The position numbers were made by a program, and so were the translations under genes. From NCBI RefSeq assembly GCF_002165255.2, contig NZ_CP028561.1, positions 1,550,001 through 1,614,000 on the forward strand: DNA of 64,000 bases. The letters are read 5' to 3'. How positions within the stretch are numbered: position 1 is the stretch's first letter; each line of letters begins with the position of its first letter. The DNA comes from Acinetobacter sp. WCHA45. GTDB lineage: Bacteria; Pseudomonadota; Gammaproteobacteria; Pseudomonadales; Moraxellaceae. Below the pieces are notes generated by a model that saw only the letters and a list, made by a program, of their open reading frames with translations, made no database searches and was not told the origin of the DNA. This document shows positions 1 through 9,660 of the stretch, piece after piece.

Positions 1-241
1 AGACCTGTGCAAGAGCTTCAATAATCAACACACCTGGCATAATCGGGTATGTCGGGAAATGCCCTTGCAAAAACTCTTCATTAATAGAGACATTTTTATA
101 GCCGACAATACTATTCTCAGTTATTTCTGTAACTCTATCAACAAGTAAAAAAGGATAACGATGCGGTAAATATTCACGAATCGTAAGAATATCCATGGGT
201 AATTCAGGCATTGTAAATGCTGGAGATGTAGACTCAGTCAT
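1..241 (-). CDS. fabZ: (3R)-hydroxyacyl-ACP dehydratase FabZ, N-terminal part
   Basis: Partial gene; the 3' end lies beyond the window edge. The visible ~80 residues read [20 protein letters not shown], then [13 protein letters not shown] and [20 protein letters not shown]. These are the hot-dog fold dehydratase signature with the catalytic His in GHFP and the [12 protein letters not shown] start. FabZ dehydrates beta-hydroxyacyl-ACP in cytosolic fatty acid synthesis. It starts 6 bases after the lpxD stop, so it belongs to the same minus-strand run, which links fatty acid and lipid A synthesis. The start is the ATG at 241-239. Confidence 0.95.
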   Translation of the reverse strand, partial: MTESTSPAFTMPELPMDILTIREYLPHRYPFLLVDRVTEITENSIVGYKNVSINEEFLQGHFPTYPIMPGVLIIEALAQV

Positions 242-247
242 AATAAA

Positions 248-1318
248 TTATTTACGTAACTTAAAGGTTGATTCAAGGGACTCTAATTGAGCTTGCATAT
301 GATCAAGCCTTTTAGTGATTTGGGTCAATGGCACATCTGCTAATTGTCTAAGGCGTACAACAGTTCTTTTCCAGTGACTATTTTCAAATAGTCCAATTCC
401 CGAAGAAAAGGTTCCCGCTTCAGAAATACTTTTTGTGACCATTGACATTCCAGTAAGCGTCACATTATTCGCAATATTTAAATGCCCTGCAACTGCACTG
501 CCACCACCAATAATACAGTTTTTGCCAATTCGGACACTTCCAGCGATTGCCGTATTTGCAGCGATGGCTGTATGTTGATCAATTTGAACATTGTGAGCAA
601 TTTGCACAAGGTTATCAATAATGACGCCATCTGCTAAAATTGTGTCATCTAATGCGCCACGATCAATACTACAATTTGAACCAATACGGACATCATTTCC
701 GATTCTTACCGAACCGAGTTGAGCAATACGGTGCCATTTTCCTTGATAAGGTGCAAAACCAAAACCTTCTGATCCAATCACCGTATTCGCATGAATACGA
801 ACCCGATCTTTTAACTTTGCACCGCCAGTAATCGTGACATGCGCATCAATGAAACAGTCGTTACCAATTTCAACATCATCATCAATAAAAGCATGTGCTT
901 GGATAATTGTATTATGTCCAATAACACAATGCTCACCAATGACAGCATAGTGTCCTATATAAGCATTATCAGCCACGATCGCAGAAGGATGAATTTGAGC
1001 AGTACTTTCGATACCTCTTTGAGAAACTTTCTTCTCAAATAAATGTGTAAGAGTTGCAAAAGCGAGATAAGGATTTTCTACAACGATAAAATTTTGCTTC
1101 GATGATAATTGTTGTTTTAATGCAGTTGTCACAATATAAACACCTGCTTCGCTTGCTTCAGCTTGTGCTAAATATTTTTCACCATTTACAAAACAAATGT
1201 GATGATTTTGTGCCTGTTCCAAACTAGACAAATTAGAAATTTTAAAATCTTTATCACCAAAAAGCTCACCTTTTACAAGATGAGCTATTTCTTCTAAACG
1301 ATAAATACGTCTATTCAT
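248..1318 (-). CDS. lpxD: UDP-3-O-(3-hydroxyacyl)glucosamine N-acyltransferase LpxD
   Basis: 356 residues, the usual LpxD length. An N-terminal uridine-binding domain (about residues 1-100) is followed by a left-handed beta-helix of hexapeptide repeats, visible as [LIV]-G-x-x motifs such as [10 protein letters not shown] and [12 protein letters not shown]-terminal helix follows ([14 protein letters not shown]). LpxD transfers the 3-hydroxyacyl chain from ACP to UDP-3-O-acyl-GlcN, the third step of lipid A synthesis, in the cytosol. The catalytic His is expected in the [13 protein letters not shown] segment. It starts 3 bases after the skp stop and fabZ follows, the standard order. Confidence 0.96.
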   Translation of the reverse strand: MNRRIYRLEEIAHLVKGELFGDKDFKISNLSSLEQAQNHHICFVNGEKYLAQAEASEAGVYIVTTALKQQLSSKQNFIVVENPYLAFATLTHLFEKKVSQRGIESTAQIHPSAIVADNAYIGHYAVIGEHCVIGHNTIIQAHAFIDDDVEIGNDCFIDAHVTITGGAKLKDRVRIHANTVIGSEGFGFAPYQGKWHRIAQLGSVRIGNDVRIGSNCSIDRGALDDTILADGVIIDNLVQIAHNVQIDQHTAIAANTAIAGSVRIGKNCIIGGGSAVAGHLNIANNVTLTGMSMVTKSISEAGTFSSGIGLFENSHWKRTVVRLRQLADVPLTQITKRLDHMQAQLESLESTFKLRK

Positions 1319-1321
1319 TGA

Positions 1322-1822
1322 TTATTTCAGTGCGTTAACCTTTTGGATCATTTTATCAGTTAAATCATACTGAGCGTCAGAGGCAATTGTTGAATTTTTA
1401 TTCAAAATAAGATCTAAATTATTTTCTTTTCTTAATTGCTCAGCGACTTGCTTCACTTTTCCTTCAAATGCAGTGTTCATTGACTGTAATGTAGACTGTA
1501 CTTTAGTCTGTAAACCCTGTTGAGTTGTATTGAACTCATTTAACTTAGCTTGATACTGCGCAGTCATTTTTTGAATATCTGCTTGATTCATCTTAGGACC
1601 ATCAGTTTGCGCTTTTTGCTGCATAGTTTCCAATTCTTTACCTAATTGCTCTAATCGTGTCGATGTTGGTTTAACTGATTGGCCAAGAGCAGCATTTTGT
1701 TGTTTAAGATATGTGCTACTTTCAACTACGCGAGCTAGATCAACAACACCTATACCAGCAGCATTCGTCATAGCAGAAACCGTTAAACCTAAGCCTAACA
1801 TCAACATCGTTAATTTTTTCAT
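1322..1822 (-). CDS. skp: Periplasmic OmpH/Skp-family chaperone
   Basis: 166 residues with a clear signal peptide (MKKLTMLMLGLGLTVSAMTNA, cleavage before AGIGVVD). The mature protein is a Gln/Lys-rich coiled-coil helix (residues ~45-140), as in Skp, whose trimeric tentacles hold unfolded outer membrane proteins in the periplasm and deliver them to BamA. Conserved pieces are VDLARVVESS near the N-terminus and LDLILNKNS near the C-terminus. It lies between bamA and lpxD as in most gammaproteobacteria. Some annotations call this protein OmpH. Confidence 0.93.
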   Translation of the reverse strand: MKKLTMLMLGLGLTVSAMTNAAGIGVVDLARVVESSTYLKQQNAALGQSVKPTSTRLEQLGKELETMQQKAQTDGPKMNQADIQKMTAQYQAKLNEFNTTQQGLQTKVQSTLQSMNTAFEGKVKQVAEQLRKENNLDLILNKNSTIASDAQYDLTDKMIQKVNALK

Positions 1823-1862
1823 TATTTCGTCCTTTTATATTTTAAGAGCTTAAAGGCCGTAC

Positions 1863-4376
1863 TTAGAAAGTACGACCAATTTCGAATTGAATAGATTTGG
1901 TATTATCACCACTCTTATCATTAAGTGGATAAGCATAACTTAATGATAATGGACCAATCATCGTAATCCATGTGAAACCTGCACCAACACTATAACGCAT
2001 ATTGCCAAAATCGAACTTGTAGTTATCATTACAATATTGTTTGATATCAACAGTACTAGCACCTACTAATATATTACCTTTTGGTACATTACATTGCGTA
2101 TCGAATACCTGAGCACCCTCGGCAAAAAGTACAGGTCGAACTTGACGTGTCCAATCTCCTTTGAATGGTAAAGGAAGCGCCAATTCTGTTCCAAATTGAA
2201 CTAGTGCGTTACCACCCACTTCCTCTTTTGATAAGTCATCTTTACCCATTTCCTGGAAAATAACACTTGGATATTTAGGACCTAATGAACTGTTATCATA
2301 GCCACGGACTGATCCATAACCACCCGCATAGAAGTTTTTATAGAATGGTAGGTCATTACCATAACCTAATTTACCATAACCTCTAAGCACAAAACCCATA
2401 GGTAATGATTTGAATGCCTGAGCATCATAAGTCATTTTTTGATAGTCAACATCACTACCTGGAAGGCCTACTTCTAGACCAACACGGTGCGACATACCTG
2501 ACGTCGGGAAAAGTGGTCTGTTCAAGGTGTTATAAGACCAACCTAAATTCAAAGTATAAGTTAGGAAACTACCCTCGAAAGCACTATTATAAGTAATCTC
2601 ACCACCTGGTTTACATTTACCTGTATAGTTACCATCTAAATCTTTATCTAATTGGTCTTCAGGACAATAAGTGCTCTGTGCAGTTGCTTTACCACCATTC
2701 GCCAATAAATAATCACGAATATAAGTAGATACACTTGGACCTGTTCTTACTTTAGTTTGATCGATACCTAAAGACGCACTAATACTCTGATTTTCATCAA
2801 TTGGGTATCCGAAACTTAAACTACCACCGACACTATCAGTAACATAGTTATTAACATTATAGTTCTCACTTAACTTCGTTTTTCGATAATAAACGTTATA
2901 ACCACGACTCACGCCATCAATAGTAAAATATGGGTCCGTCACACTTAAGTTATAATAGTCTTGTGTTTCAGAACGAGATAAATCAATCGCAACACGGTTT
3001 CCAGTACCCATAAAGTTGGTTTGGCTTAAACCTGCTTGGAAAGTAATACCACCATTTTGAGAATAACCAACCGCAAGTGTCGTTGTACCAGAGTGTTGCT
3101 CTTCGACATTAATATTTAAATCAACTTGGTCTGGTGAATTAGGTACACGAACAGGTTTTACATCAACAGTTTTAAAGAAACCTGTACGTTCCAGACGCAC
3201 TTTGGATAAGTCAATTTTTTCATTACTTGCTAAAGCACCTTCCATTTGGCGCATTTCACGACGTAATACTTCATCAGCTGTTTTACTATTTCCAGTAAAG
3301 TTAATACGACGAACAGTGACTTGCTGACCAGGGTTAATATAATAATTGAGATTCACAATCCCTGTTTGATTATTAATTTCAGGTACAACATTCACTTCTG
3401 CATAGTAATAACCTGCATTACCATATTTGCGAAGTAGCAACTGCTTAACGGCATTTACTTTTTCTTGTGAATAAGTTTCACCATCTTTATATAATTTTAG
3501 TGCTTTTAATTCTTCAGGTTTATAGAGTGCATCGCCTAAGAATTTGGTTTCACCAAACTTAAATTGACTACCTTCATCAACTGAAACCTCAATAAAGATG
3601 TGCTTTTTATCTTCGCTAATGTTGAGTTGTGAATTGATAATATTAAAGTTGATATAACCTTTATTCAGATATAGAGCTCGTAACGCTTCTAAACTTGCTG
3701 CCATTTTTTCACGTGCATAGCGATCATTACGTGTAACAATAGAAGCCCAACCGCTTTCTTTAACTGCAAAAGCTTGCTTAATATCACTATCACTAAATAC
3801 AGTATTACCAATGATATTAATATCAAATACTTTTGCAGCAGTACCTTCATTAAAATTAAGCTTGAGCTCAACACGGTTATTTGGTCTAGCAACAGTATCA
3901 ATCGTTACATCTGCATCATAACGACCTTGCTGAGTATATTGTTGTTCAAGCTCAGTCTCAATAATCTGTAATGCAGATTTCTTGAACACTTCGCCTTCAG
4001 CAATACCCATCTTTTTTAAGCCCTGTTCTAAGGCTTCTTTAGGGATAAGTTTATTGCCTTTGAATTCCAATTTTGAAATGATTGGACGCTCTACAACTTT
4101 AAACACTAATACGTCTTTTTCTTTATAAGCTTTAATGTCATCAAATAAACCTGAAGCATATAAACTACGGATCGCCTCAGCAATCATTGGATCACTTACT
4201 CTATCGCCACTATTTATTGGTAACATAGAATAGATACTTGCAGGTGTTAAACGCACGAGGCCATCAATTCGTATATCTTGTGCAAGAAACTCATCTGCTG
4301 CGTATGCTTGTTGTACCACTGCCATCGCACTAACCAGTGCCAAAGGCATTAATAAATGTGTGTGACGCATGCCCAT
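1863..4376 (-). CDS. bamA: Outer membrane protein assembly factor BamA
   Basis: 837 residues. The signal peptide ends around VVQQAYA-ADEF. Five POTRA domains (about 25-425) precede the 16-stranded barrel; the barrel holds the VRGY motif (GGYGSVRGYDNSS) and ends in Phe (SIQFEIGRTF), the C-terminal beta-signal. BamA inserts beta-barrel proteins into the outer membrane and is essential. A first ATG at 4376 has GGA six bases upstream; a second ATG two codons on is an alternative. It is the gene just downstream of the interrupted rseP, so its transcription must survive the insertion (see findings). Confidence 0.97.
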   Translation of the reverse strand: MGMRHTHLLMPLALVSAMAVVQQAYAADEFLAQDIRIDGLVRLTPASIYSMLPINSGDRVSDPMIAEAIRSLYASGLFDDIKAYKEKDVLVFKVVERPIISKLEFKGNKLIPKEALEQGLKKMGIAEGEVFKKSALQIIETELEQQYTQQGRYDADVTIDTVARPNNRVELKLNFNEGTAAKVFDINIIGNTVFSDSDIKQAFAVKESGWASIVTRNDRYAREKMAASLEALRALYLNKGYINFNIINSQLNISEDKKHIFIEVSVDEGSQFKFGETKFLGDALYKPEELKALKLYKDGETYSQEKVNAVKQLLLRKYGNAGYYYAEVNVVPEINNQTGIVNLNYYINPGQQVTVRRINFTGNSKTADEVLRREMRQMEGALASNEKIDLSKVRLERTGFFKTVDVKPVRVPNSPDQVDLNINVEEQHSGTTTLAVGYSQNGGITFQAGLSQTNFMGTGNRVAIDLSRSETQDYYNLSVTDPYFTIDGVSRGYNVYYRKTKLSENYNVNNYVTDSVGGSLSFGYPIDENQSISASLGIDQTKVRTGPSVSTYIRDYLLANGGKATAQSTYCPEDQLDKDLDGNYTGKCKPGGEITYNSAFEGSFLTYTLNLGWSYNTLNRPLFPTSGMSHRVGLEVGLPGSDVDYQKMTYDAQAFKSLPMGFVLRGYGKLGYGNDLPFYKNFYAGGYGSVRGYDNSSLGPKYPSVIFQEMGKDDLSKEEVGGNALVQFGTELALPLPFKGDWTRQVRPVLFAEGAQVFDTQCNVPKGNILVGASTVDIKQYCNDNYKFDFGNMRYSVGAGFTWITMIGPLSLSYAYPLNDKSGDNTKSIQFEIGRTF

Positions 4377-4588
4377 ATATTTTCCAGTAAGTTAAATTCC
4401 GTTTGCGTTTTTTATAAACGCATGAAGTCGTTAAATAAAGCCAAAAGCATCATGCTACCGAGCAGTACCATACCAACTTTTAGACCAAACATCTGTATTT
4501 GTTCAGAAACAGGTTTACCACGTATTGCTTCAATAAAGTAATAAACTAAATGACCGCCATCAAGCATCGGAATTGGTAATAAATTTAA

Positions 4589-4593
4589 AATTC
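4589..4593. repeat. Target-site duplication AATTC (left copy)
   Basis: AATTC at 4589-4593 is repeated exactly at 5695-5699 on the other side of the insertion sequence. Deleting one copy plus the element restores the rseP frame, which confirms the duplication. Confidence 0.93.
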
Positions 4594-4619
4594 TAGGACT
4601 TACGCATTGACGGATTCAA
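4590..4619 (-). promoter_or_regulatory. Possible hybrid outward promoter at the IS/rseP junction
   Basis: On the minus strand TTGAAT (4614-4619) is followed after 18 bp by TAGAAT (4590-4595). The -35-like box lies inside the IS end; the -10-like box is built from two IS bases and four bases of the target duplication. It points at the rseP remnant and bamA. The -10 matches 5 of 6 and the -35 4 of 6 consensus bases. Function is inferred only. Confidence 0.35.
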
Positions 4620-5694
4620 AAAAGTACTAAAATACTTTATAAAGTATCTGTGATCAGACGAATTAAACATGCTTCTACAGCAACTTGTACTCTACCCATT
4701 TATATGGGCTTTCTCATGACAGAACCGAACTCTATTAGCTGCACACAACTTGCCGAGACTTATAATATCTCGCATGATAGTGTAAATCGCTTTCTAGAGC
4801 GTGAAGATTACACACCTCACGACCTATATCAAGAATCAATTCAACATATTGATAATAACAAACTTATAGTCAGTATTGATGATACTGTTTTAGATAAACC
4901 ATATAGTCAACATATGGACTTAGTTAGCTATTTTTGGTCAGGCAAACACCACCGATCCGTCAAGGGTATTAATCTGATTACCTTGTATGCGACAGATCAA
5001 AATGGTCAAAATATTCCAATTAATTTCCGAATTTATGACAAATCTGAAAGTAAAACCAAGAATGATTACTTTATGGATATGTTAAGTGAAGTACTCAGTT
5101 GGGGTGCAAAGATTCAATTTATTACAGGTGATAGTTGGTATTCATCGACTGGAAATCTAAAAACCATAAGAAAATATGGTATTCGATTTATGTTTGGTAT
5201 CGACTGTAACCGTAAGGTTTCCCCAGAAAAAGGACAATGGTTTCAACTGCGTTTATTGCCAGATTTCCATCAGGGTCAAGTAGTCTGGCTCAAAGATTTT
5301 GGCTTTGTACAATTATTTAAGACTCAGTTAAAAGAACAGCAGAGGTTTTATATTGTGCATCAAGATGAAGATGATTTATTGTCCTTTGAGGGATTTCATG
5401 AATTACATTCAAGTCATTGGAAAATAGAGCAATATCACCGGGTGATTAAACAGGTTTGTCATATTGAAAAGTTTCAAGTAAGACGATCTAAACTGATTTT
5501 GAATCATATTTTTTCAGCCTTGATGGCCTACGTTGAGATACAAAAGAACCATTTTGAGCGGATCTTTGAAAATATATATCGTTGGCAGAAGAAATTATTT
5601 AGACCAATGATCAAAAACTTCATTGATGACTTTATTCTCGATAAAAATCATCTGCTACCACAGAGAATCTATAAATAATAGTGCGTAAGTCCTA
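4594..5694 (+). mobile_element. Intact ISAba11-like insertion sequence (1101 bp)
   Basis: Bounded by perfect 13-bp terminal inverted repeats: taggacttacgca at 4594-4606, and its reverse complement at 5682-5694. A 5-bp target duplication AATTC flanks it at 4589-4593 and 5695-5699. The only gene is a transposase on the plus strand, opposite to the interrupted rseP. Length, end sequence type and 5-bp duplication agree with what I recall of ISAba11, the element known for knocking out lpxA/lpxC in colistin-resistant A. baumannii. The identical duplications and open transposase frame suggest a recent insertion. Confidence 0.93.
4650..5678 (+). CDS. ISAba11-type transposase
   Basis: Up to 342 residues, an apparently intact DDE transposase. 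Likely catalytic residues are D77/D78 (VSIDDTVLDKP), D161 (ITGDSWYS) and E260 (HWKIEQYHR). The frame opens with GTG at 4650; the first in-frame ATG is 18 codons later. A perfect 16-bp palindrome (atactttataaagtat, 4632-4647) precedes the start; similar hairpins in IS leaders block read-through from outside promoters. It acts on the ends of its own element. The family name is from recall. Confidence 0.88.
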   Translation: MIRRIKHASTATCTLPIYMGFLMTEPNSISCTQLAETYNISHDSVNRFLEREDYTPHDLYQESIQHIDNNKLIVSIDDTVLDKPYSQHMDLVSYFWSGKHHRSVKGINLITLYATDQNGQNIPINFRIYDKSESKTKNDYFMDMLSEVLSWGAKIQFITGDSWYSSTGNLKTIRKYGIRFMFGIDCNRKVSPEKGQWFQLRLLPDFHQGQVVWLKDFGFVQLFKTQLKEQQRFYIVHQDEDDLLSFEGFHELHSSHWKIEQYHRVIKQVCHIEKFQVRRSKLILNHIFSALMAYVEIQKNHFERIFENIYRWQKKLFRPMIKNFIDDFILDKNHLLPQRIYK

Positions 5695-6878
5695 AATTCC
5701 TAAACTAACACTCATCAATGCCATAAAAGAAATAAAGGTTTGCCACCCCATTTCAGCACTCTGTCCTGCAACTTTAGCAATCGTAATAGGACCTGATAAG
5801 TTATCCAATCCAATCAGTCCACGTACCATTTTAGTAATCGAACTAAAAATCATACCTGACAATTGTGTTGTTTTTTCAACAGCAACCCCGAAAGCTTCTA
5901 CAGGTGAATACTGAATGGTTTGTTTATATTCATTCGGAATTGTGATTTTACCTGCATCACTTTTTACTCCAAGAACACCACTCATATTACCCATATTGTC
6001 ACGTTGGCCTTGAGGCATCACTTGTAAATGAACCAGTTTGCCTTGACGTAGCACATCAATATTTAAGAGTTTTTCAGGTGAATTTTGTACAACATCAACG
6101 ACATCAAACCAATCTTTCATTGCAACGTTATTAATCGCAACAATTTTATCTCCGACTTTCATACCTTGACGTATTGCAGCGCCATCAGTACTCAGTTCTT
6201 TTACGATTGCTGGAATCACAGGACGATAAGGTAAAAACCCTAACTCATCCAAAGGCGATTGGCTCTGATCTTTTAGAAAATCTTTAATCGGTAAGCTAAA
6301 CTGTTTTTCAGTTCCAGTACGCTCAACAACAATTGAAACCTGACCTGTCTCTCCAACACGATTGACTAAAGCATAGTTTAATTTTTCCCATGTTGTTGTC
6401 GTTTGACCATCAACCATGACTACTTTATCGCCAACATGTAAATTGACTTGAGCAGCAGGTGTATTTGGTACAATCTTACCAATACGTGTATTTAATTGTT
6501 CCTGAGCTGGTAAAAACAAAATCCAAAACAATAAAACAGCAAAAATAAGATTAATCAGCGGTCCAGCAGCAACAATTGCAATACGTTTCCAAGGTGACTG
6601 ACGATTAAACGCATAAGGTAAATCTTGCTCAGCAACATTACCTTCACGCTCATCTAACATTTTGACATAACCACCAAGCGGCAATGCAGAAAGCTGGTAT
6701 TGTATACCTGATTTTTTCGATTGCCATTTAAGCAAAGTGGGTCCAAAGCCAATAGAATAGACTAAAACTTTAACACCTAATTTACGTGCGACCCAATAAT
6801 GACCAAACTCATGAATCGCGATCAGTGGGCCTAATAATAAAATCGCCGCAACAATCATAAATAGTGCGCTCATACGAT

Positions 6879-8075
6879 TTAACCCCCTATACCCACGATG
6901 TACTTCTCTGCATTACCTCTTGCGATCATATCAGTCTGCAAAATGATGTCTATGCTTTCTGCTTTAGCATTTTGTACAGCTTGTAAAGTATGCTCGACCA
7001 CTTGCGTAATTTCAGTGAATCGAATCTGCCGATTTAAAAATGCAGCGACCGCGATTTCATTGGCAGCATTCAAAATTGTAGGCGCCAACCCACCCTCACG
7101 CATTGCTTGACGAGCTAAATCTAAAGCTGGAAACTTAATATTATCAGGTGCCTGAAAATTTAATTGAGCTGTTTCAAACAGATTTAAAGCAGGAACATCC
7201 GTCTTTAATCGTTGCGGCCAAGCCAACGCATGTGCAATTGGAGTACACATGTCAGGATTTCCCATTTGTGCCAAAGTTGAACCATCCACATATTGCACCA
7301 TGGAATGAATAATACTCTGTGGATGAACAACAACTGTAACAAAATGTTCTGATATTGAAAACAAATGACACGCTTCGATCAATTCCAAACCTTTATTCAT
7401 TAAAGTCGCTGAATCTACCGAAATTTTTTGCCCCATCGACCAATTTGGATGCTTACAAGCCTGTTGAGGCGTTACATCATGTAATTGTTCTAAAGAATGA
7501 TTAAGAAATGGACCACCAGAAGCTGTTAATAAAACCTGAGACACTCCAAGTTGTGGCTCACCTGTTCTCTCAATCTGTAAATAATTGTGTGGTAATGACT
7601 GAAAGATCGCATTATGCTCTGAATCGACAGGAAGCAATAAAGCATTATGATCACGTGCTGCCTGCATCATGATGTCACCTGACATCACTAAGGCTTCTTT
7701 GTTTGCAAGTAACACTCGTTTTCCTGCTTTGACTGCGGCAAGTGTTGGTAATAAACCAGCAGCACCGACAATTGCAGCCATCACAATATCAACTTCATCG
7801 TGTTCAGCAATTGCTATCAAACCCGCTTCATCTGTTAAAATTTCAATATTTTTTAGGTTTTCTTGATTTAAACGTTGCTCTAGTTCTAAAGCTTTTATTT
7901 TCGGAACAACCACTATTTTAGGGCTGTATTTTTTACATATTTCTACCAGTTCATCTAAACGACTATATGCAGAAACCGCATAAACAGAGTATTGGTCTGG
8001 GTGTCGTGCCAATACTTTTAAGGTACTTTGCCCAATAGAGCCCGTCACACCCAATATACAAACAGCCTGTGTCAT
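6879..8075 (-). CDS. dxr: 1-deoxy-D-xylulose 5-phosphate reductoisomerase
   Basis: 398 residues, full length. The N-terminal NADPH motif is GVTGSIGQSTL; the metal/substrate region is LPVDSEHNAIFQSL, followed by SMGQKISVDSATLMNKGLE and NAANEIAV. Dxr converts DXP to MEP, the committed step of the MEP isoprenoid pathway (cytosol, NADPH and divalent metal). It starts 3 bases downstream of the cdsA stop, and rseP starts 5 bases after it, so the genes are cotranscribed. The pathway gene ispF is also in this window (17815-18306). Confidence 0.97.
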   Translation of the reverse strand: MTQAVCILGVTGSIGQSTLKVLARHPDQYSVYAVSAYSRLDELVEICKKYSPKIVVVPKIKALELEQRLNQENLKNIEILTDEAGLIAIAEHDEVDIVMAAIVGAAGLLPTLAAVKAGKRVLLANKEALVMSGDIMMQAARDHNALLLPVDSEHNAIFQSLPHNYLQIERTGEPQLGVSQVLLTASGGPFLNHSLEQLHDVTPQQACKHPNWSMGQKISVDSATLMNKGLELIEACHLFSISEHFVTVVVHPQSIIHSMVQYVDGSTLAQMGNPDMCTPIAHALAWPQRLKTDVPALNLFETAQLNFQAPDNIKFPALDLARQAMREGGLAPTILNAANEIAVAAFLNRQIRFTEITQVVEHTLQAVQNAKAESIDIILQTDMIARGNAEKYIVGIGG

Positions 8076-8903
8076 TTATAGATCTACACCAATAAGTTTT
8101 ACCAATACATACATACCAGTTGCAAAAATAGGCGATGCCGCAAGAAGTGAATCAATTCGATCTAATACTCCACCATGCCCAGGAAGTACACGACCTGAGT
8201 CTTTAATGCCTGCACGACGTTTGATCATTGACTCAAACAAGTCACCTAATACTGATGCAAAAACGGTAATAATAGAAAGAATCAGGAATAAGATAAGCTG
8301 TATTACAGTTAAGTCTAAATAGAAATGTTGTACAACCAACATAATCACAACTGTTGTTGCAATACCACCATACAATCCCTCAACCGATTTATTTGGGCTT
8401 ACTGAAGGAGCAAGTTTTCTTTTACCCAATTTACGACCAACAAAATATGCACCACTATCTGCCCCCCAAACCAACAAGAACAAATACATCAGCCACCAAG
8501 GTGAGCTATGCCAAACCGCATAAAGCGCAGTCACTGCTGCAGAAATTAGAATAAAACCAATTGCATATAATGATACATTGTACCAATTATCTGATTCTGG
8601 AAAGTTTTTAACCCAGTAAATACTACCTAGCCACGTAAGAATAGATGCTGCCCATAACAACAATGCAACATCATCAAAAAATAATGCGAGTGTTGAAACC
8701 GATGCTACACATATACCATATATCCAAGCCTTAGGTTTTGAAACAATAGCTTCTTTATGAGGCATAAGCTTAAACCACTCATAGCCTGCAACCCCAGCTG
8801 CTAAAATCATAAGCACAAACATTGGATAATGTGATTGCGTCGCAAACATGCAACTTAAAACAACAGCAACTAACACCAATGCGGTAATAATCCGCTCTAA
8901 CAT
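8076..8903 (-). CDS. cdsA: Phosphatidate cytidylyltransferase CdsA
   Basis: 275 residues, multi-pass inner membrane protein. The C-terminal CDP-alcohol cytidylyltransferase signature is seen as MIKRRAGIKDSGRVLPGHGG, then VLDRIDSLLAA. It makes CDP-diacylglycerol from phosphatidate and CTP, the branch point for phospholipids. The stop directly abuts the dxr start region (8075/8076), and its own start is 2 bases from the uppS stop, so the genes are translationally packed. Confidence 0.95.
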   Translation of the reverse strand: MLERIITALVLVAVVLSCMFATQSHYPMFVLMILAAGVAGYEWFKLMPHKEAIVSKPKAWIYGICVASVSTLALFFDDVALLLWAASILTWLGSIYWVKNFPESDNWYNVSLYAIGFILISAAVTALYAVWHSSPWWLMYLFLLVWGADSGAYFVGRKLGKRKLAPSVSPNKSVEGLYGGIATTVVIMLVVQHFYLDLTVIQLILFLILSIITVFASVLGDLFESMIKRRAGIKDSGRVLPGHGGVLDRIDSLLAASPIFATGMYVLVKLIGVDL

Positions 8904-8905
8904 TA

Positions 8906-9655
8906 TTAATTCTCTATTTTCGCTTGTTGAATTTGTTCAGATGTTTTACCAAAACGTCTTTCTCGCCCTGAAAATACATCAAAAGCGTGGTCTAATTCTT
9001 TTACTGTAAACTCAGGCCATAATGTATCTGTAAAATACAATTCAGCATATGCCGCTTGCCAAAGTAAGAAGTTAGATAAACGATAATCTCCACCTGTACG
9101 TATTAATAAATCTACGGCAGGTAAGTCATTTAGACTGACATATTTATCAAATAAATCAACATTTATATGATTTGTTTGAACTTTTCCAGCAAGAACATCT
9201 TGAGCGATACACTTGGCTGCATGCGCCATATCCCACATTCCGCCATAACTGATTGCAATCGTTAAAGTCATAGAATTGAAAGATGCCGTTTTTTGTTCTG
9301 CATATAACATTAAATCTTTTAATTCATTTGATAATTTAGAACGATCACCAATGAAACGTAATGCTATATTGAATTTTTCCATTCGAGGTAGTTGTTCATG
9401 AATTGTGTCTTCTAACAATTTCATTAACAAATCAACTTCGAACTGAGGTCTATTCCAATTTTCACTTGAAAATGCAAAAACAGTTAAAGCTTGAACACCC
9501 ACTCTTTTACAATGTTCAACGATCGGATCAAGGACATTCTTACCTTCTCGATGCCCATCACCTTTTTGCAATTTATTTTTTTTTGCAAAACGATTGTTGC
9601 CATCCATAATGATGGCAACATGTTTTGGAAGAAGCGGTTCTTCTTGTAAGGTCAT
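8906..9655 (-). CDS. uppS: Undecaprenyl diphosphate synthase
   Basis: 249 residues. The cis-prenyltransferase signature is HVAIIMDGNNRFAK near the N-terminus with the catalytic Asp in MDG; AFSSENWNRP and the C-terminal RTGGDYRLSNFLLWQ and ELYFTD motifs follow. In most homologues the first motif reads MDGNGRWA; here it is MDGNNRFA. UppS elongates FPP to C55 undecaprenyl diphosphate, the carrier for peptidoglycan and glycans. It lies between frr and cdsA in the packed operon. Confidence 0.95.
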   Translation of the reverse strand: MTLQEEPLLPKHVAIIMDGNNRFAKKNKLQKGDGHREGKNVLDPIVEHCKRVGVQALTVFAFSSENWNRPQFEVDLLMKLLEDTIHEQLPRMEKFNIALRFIGDRSKLSNELKDLMLYAEQKTASFNSMTLTIAISYGGMWDMAHAAKCIAQDVLAGKVQTNHINVDLFDKYVSLNDLPAVDLLIRTGGDYRLSNFLLWQAAYAELYFTDTLWPEFTVKELDHAFDVFSGRERRFGKTSEQIQQAKIEN

Positions 9656-9660
9656 AAAAA

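Larger units (their letters stand above)
4412..6873 (-). pseudogene. rseP: Site-2 protease RseP, split by an insertion sequence
   Basis: Removing the 1101-bp element and one copy of the AATTC duplication restores a 1356-bp frame of 451 residues, a normal RseP. The 5' part (5692-6873) encodes 393 residues: the zinc-binding HEFGH at residues 21-25, membrane segments and two PDZ domains. It ends MALMSVSLGI and then hits a TAG made at the IS junction (5692-5694). The 3' remnant (4412-4593) continues NLLPIPMLDGGHLVYYFIE and ends NDFMRL. This holds the NxxPxxxLDGG motif, which supplies the second active-site aspartate. RseP cuts membrane-bound anti-sigma factors and signal-peptide remnants; the truncated protein should be inactive as a protease. 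Confidence 0.95.

Noticed and set aside
3689..3901. Minus-strand ORF rich in Leu/Ile inside bamA
   Set aside because: It is a shadow frame in a well-defined bamA; no start signals.
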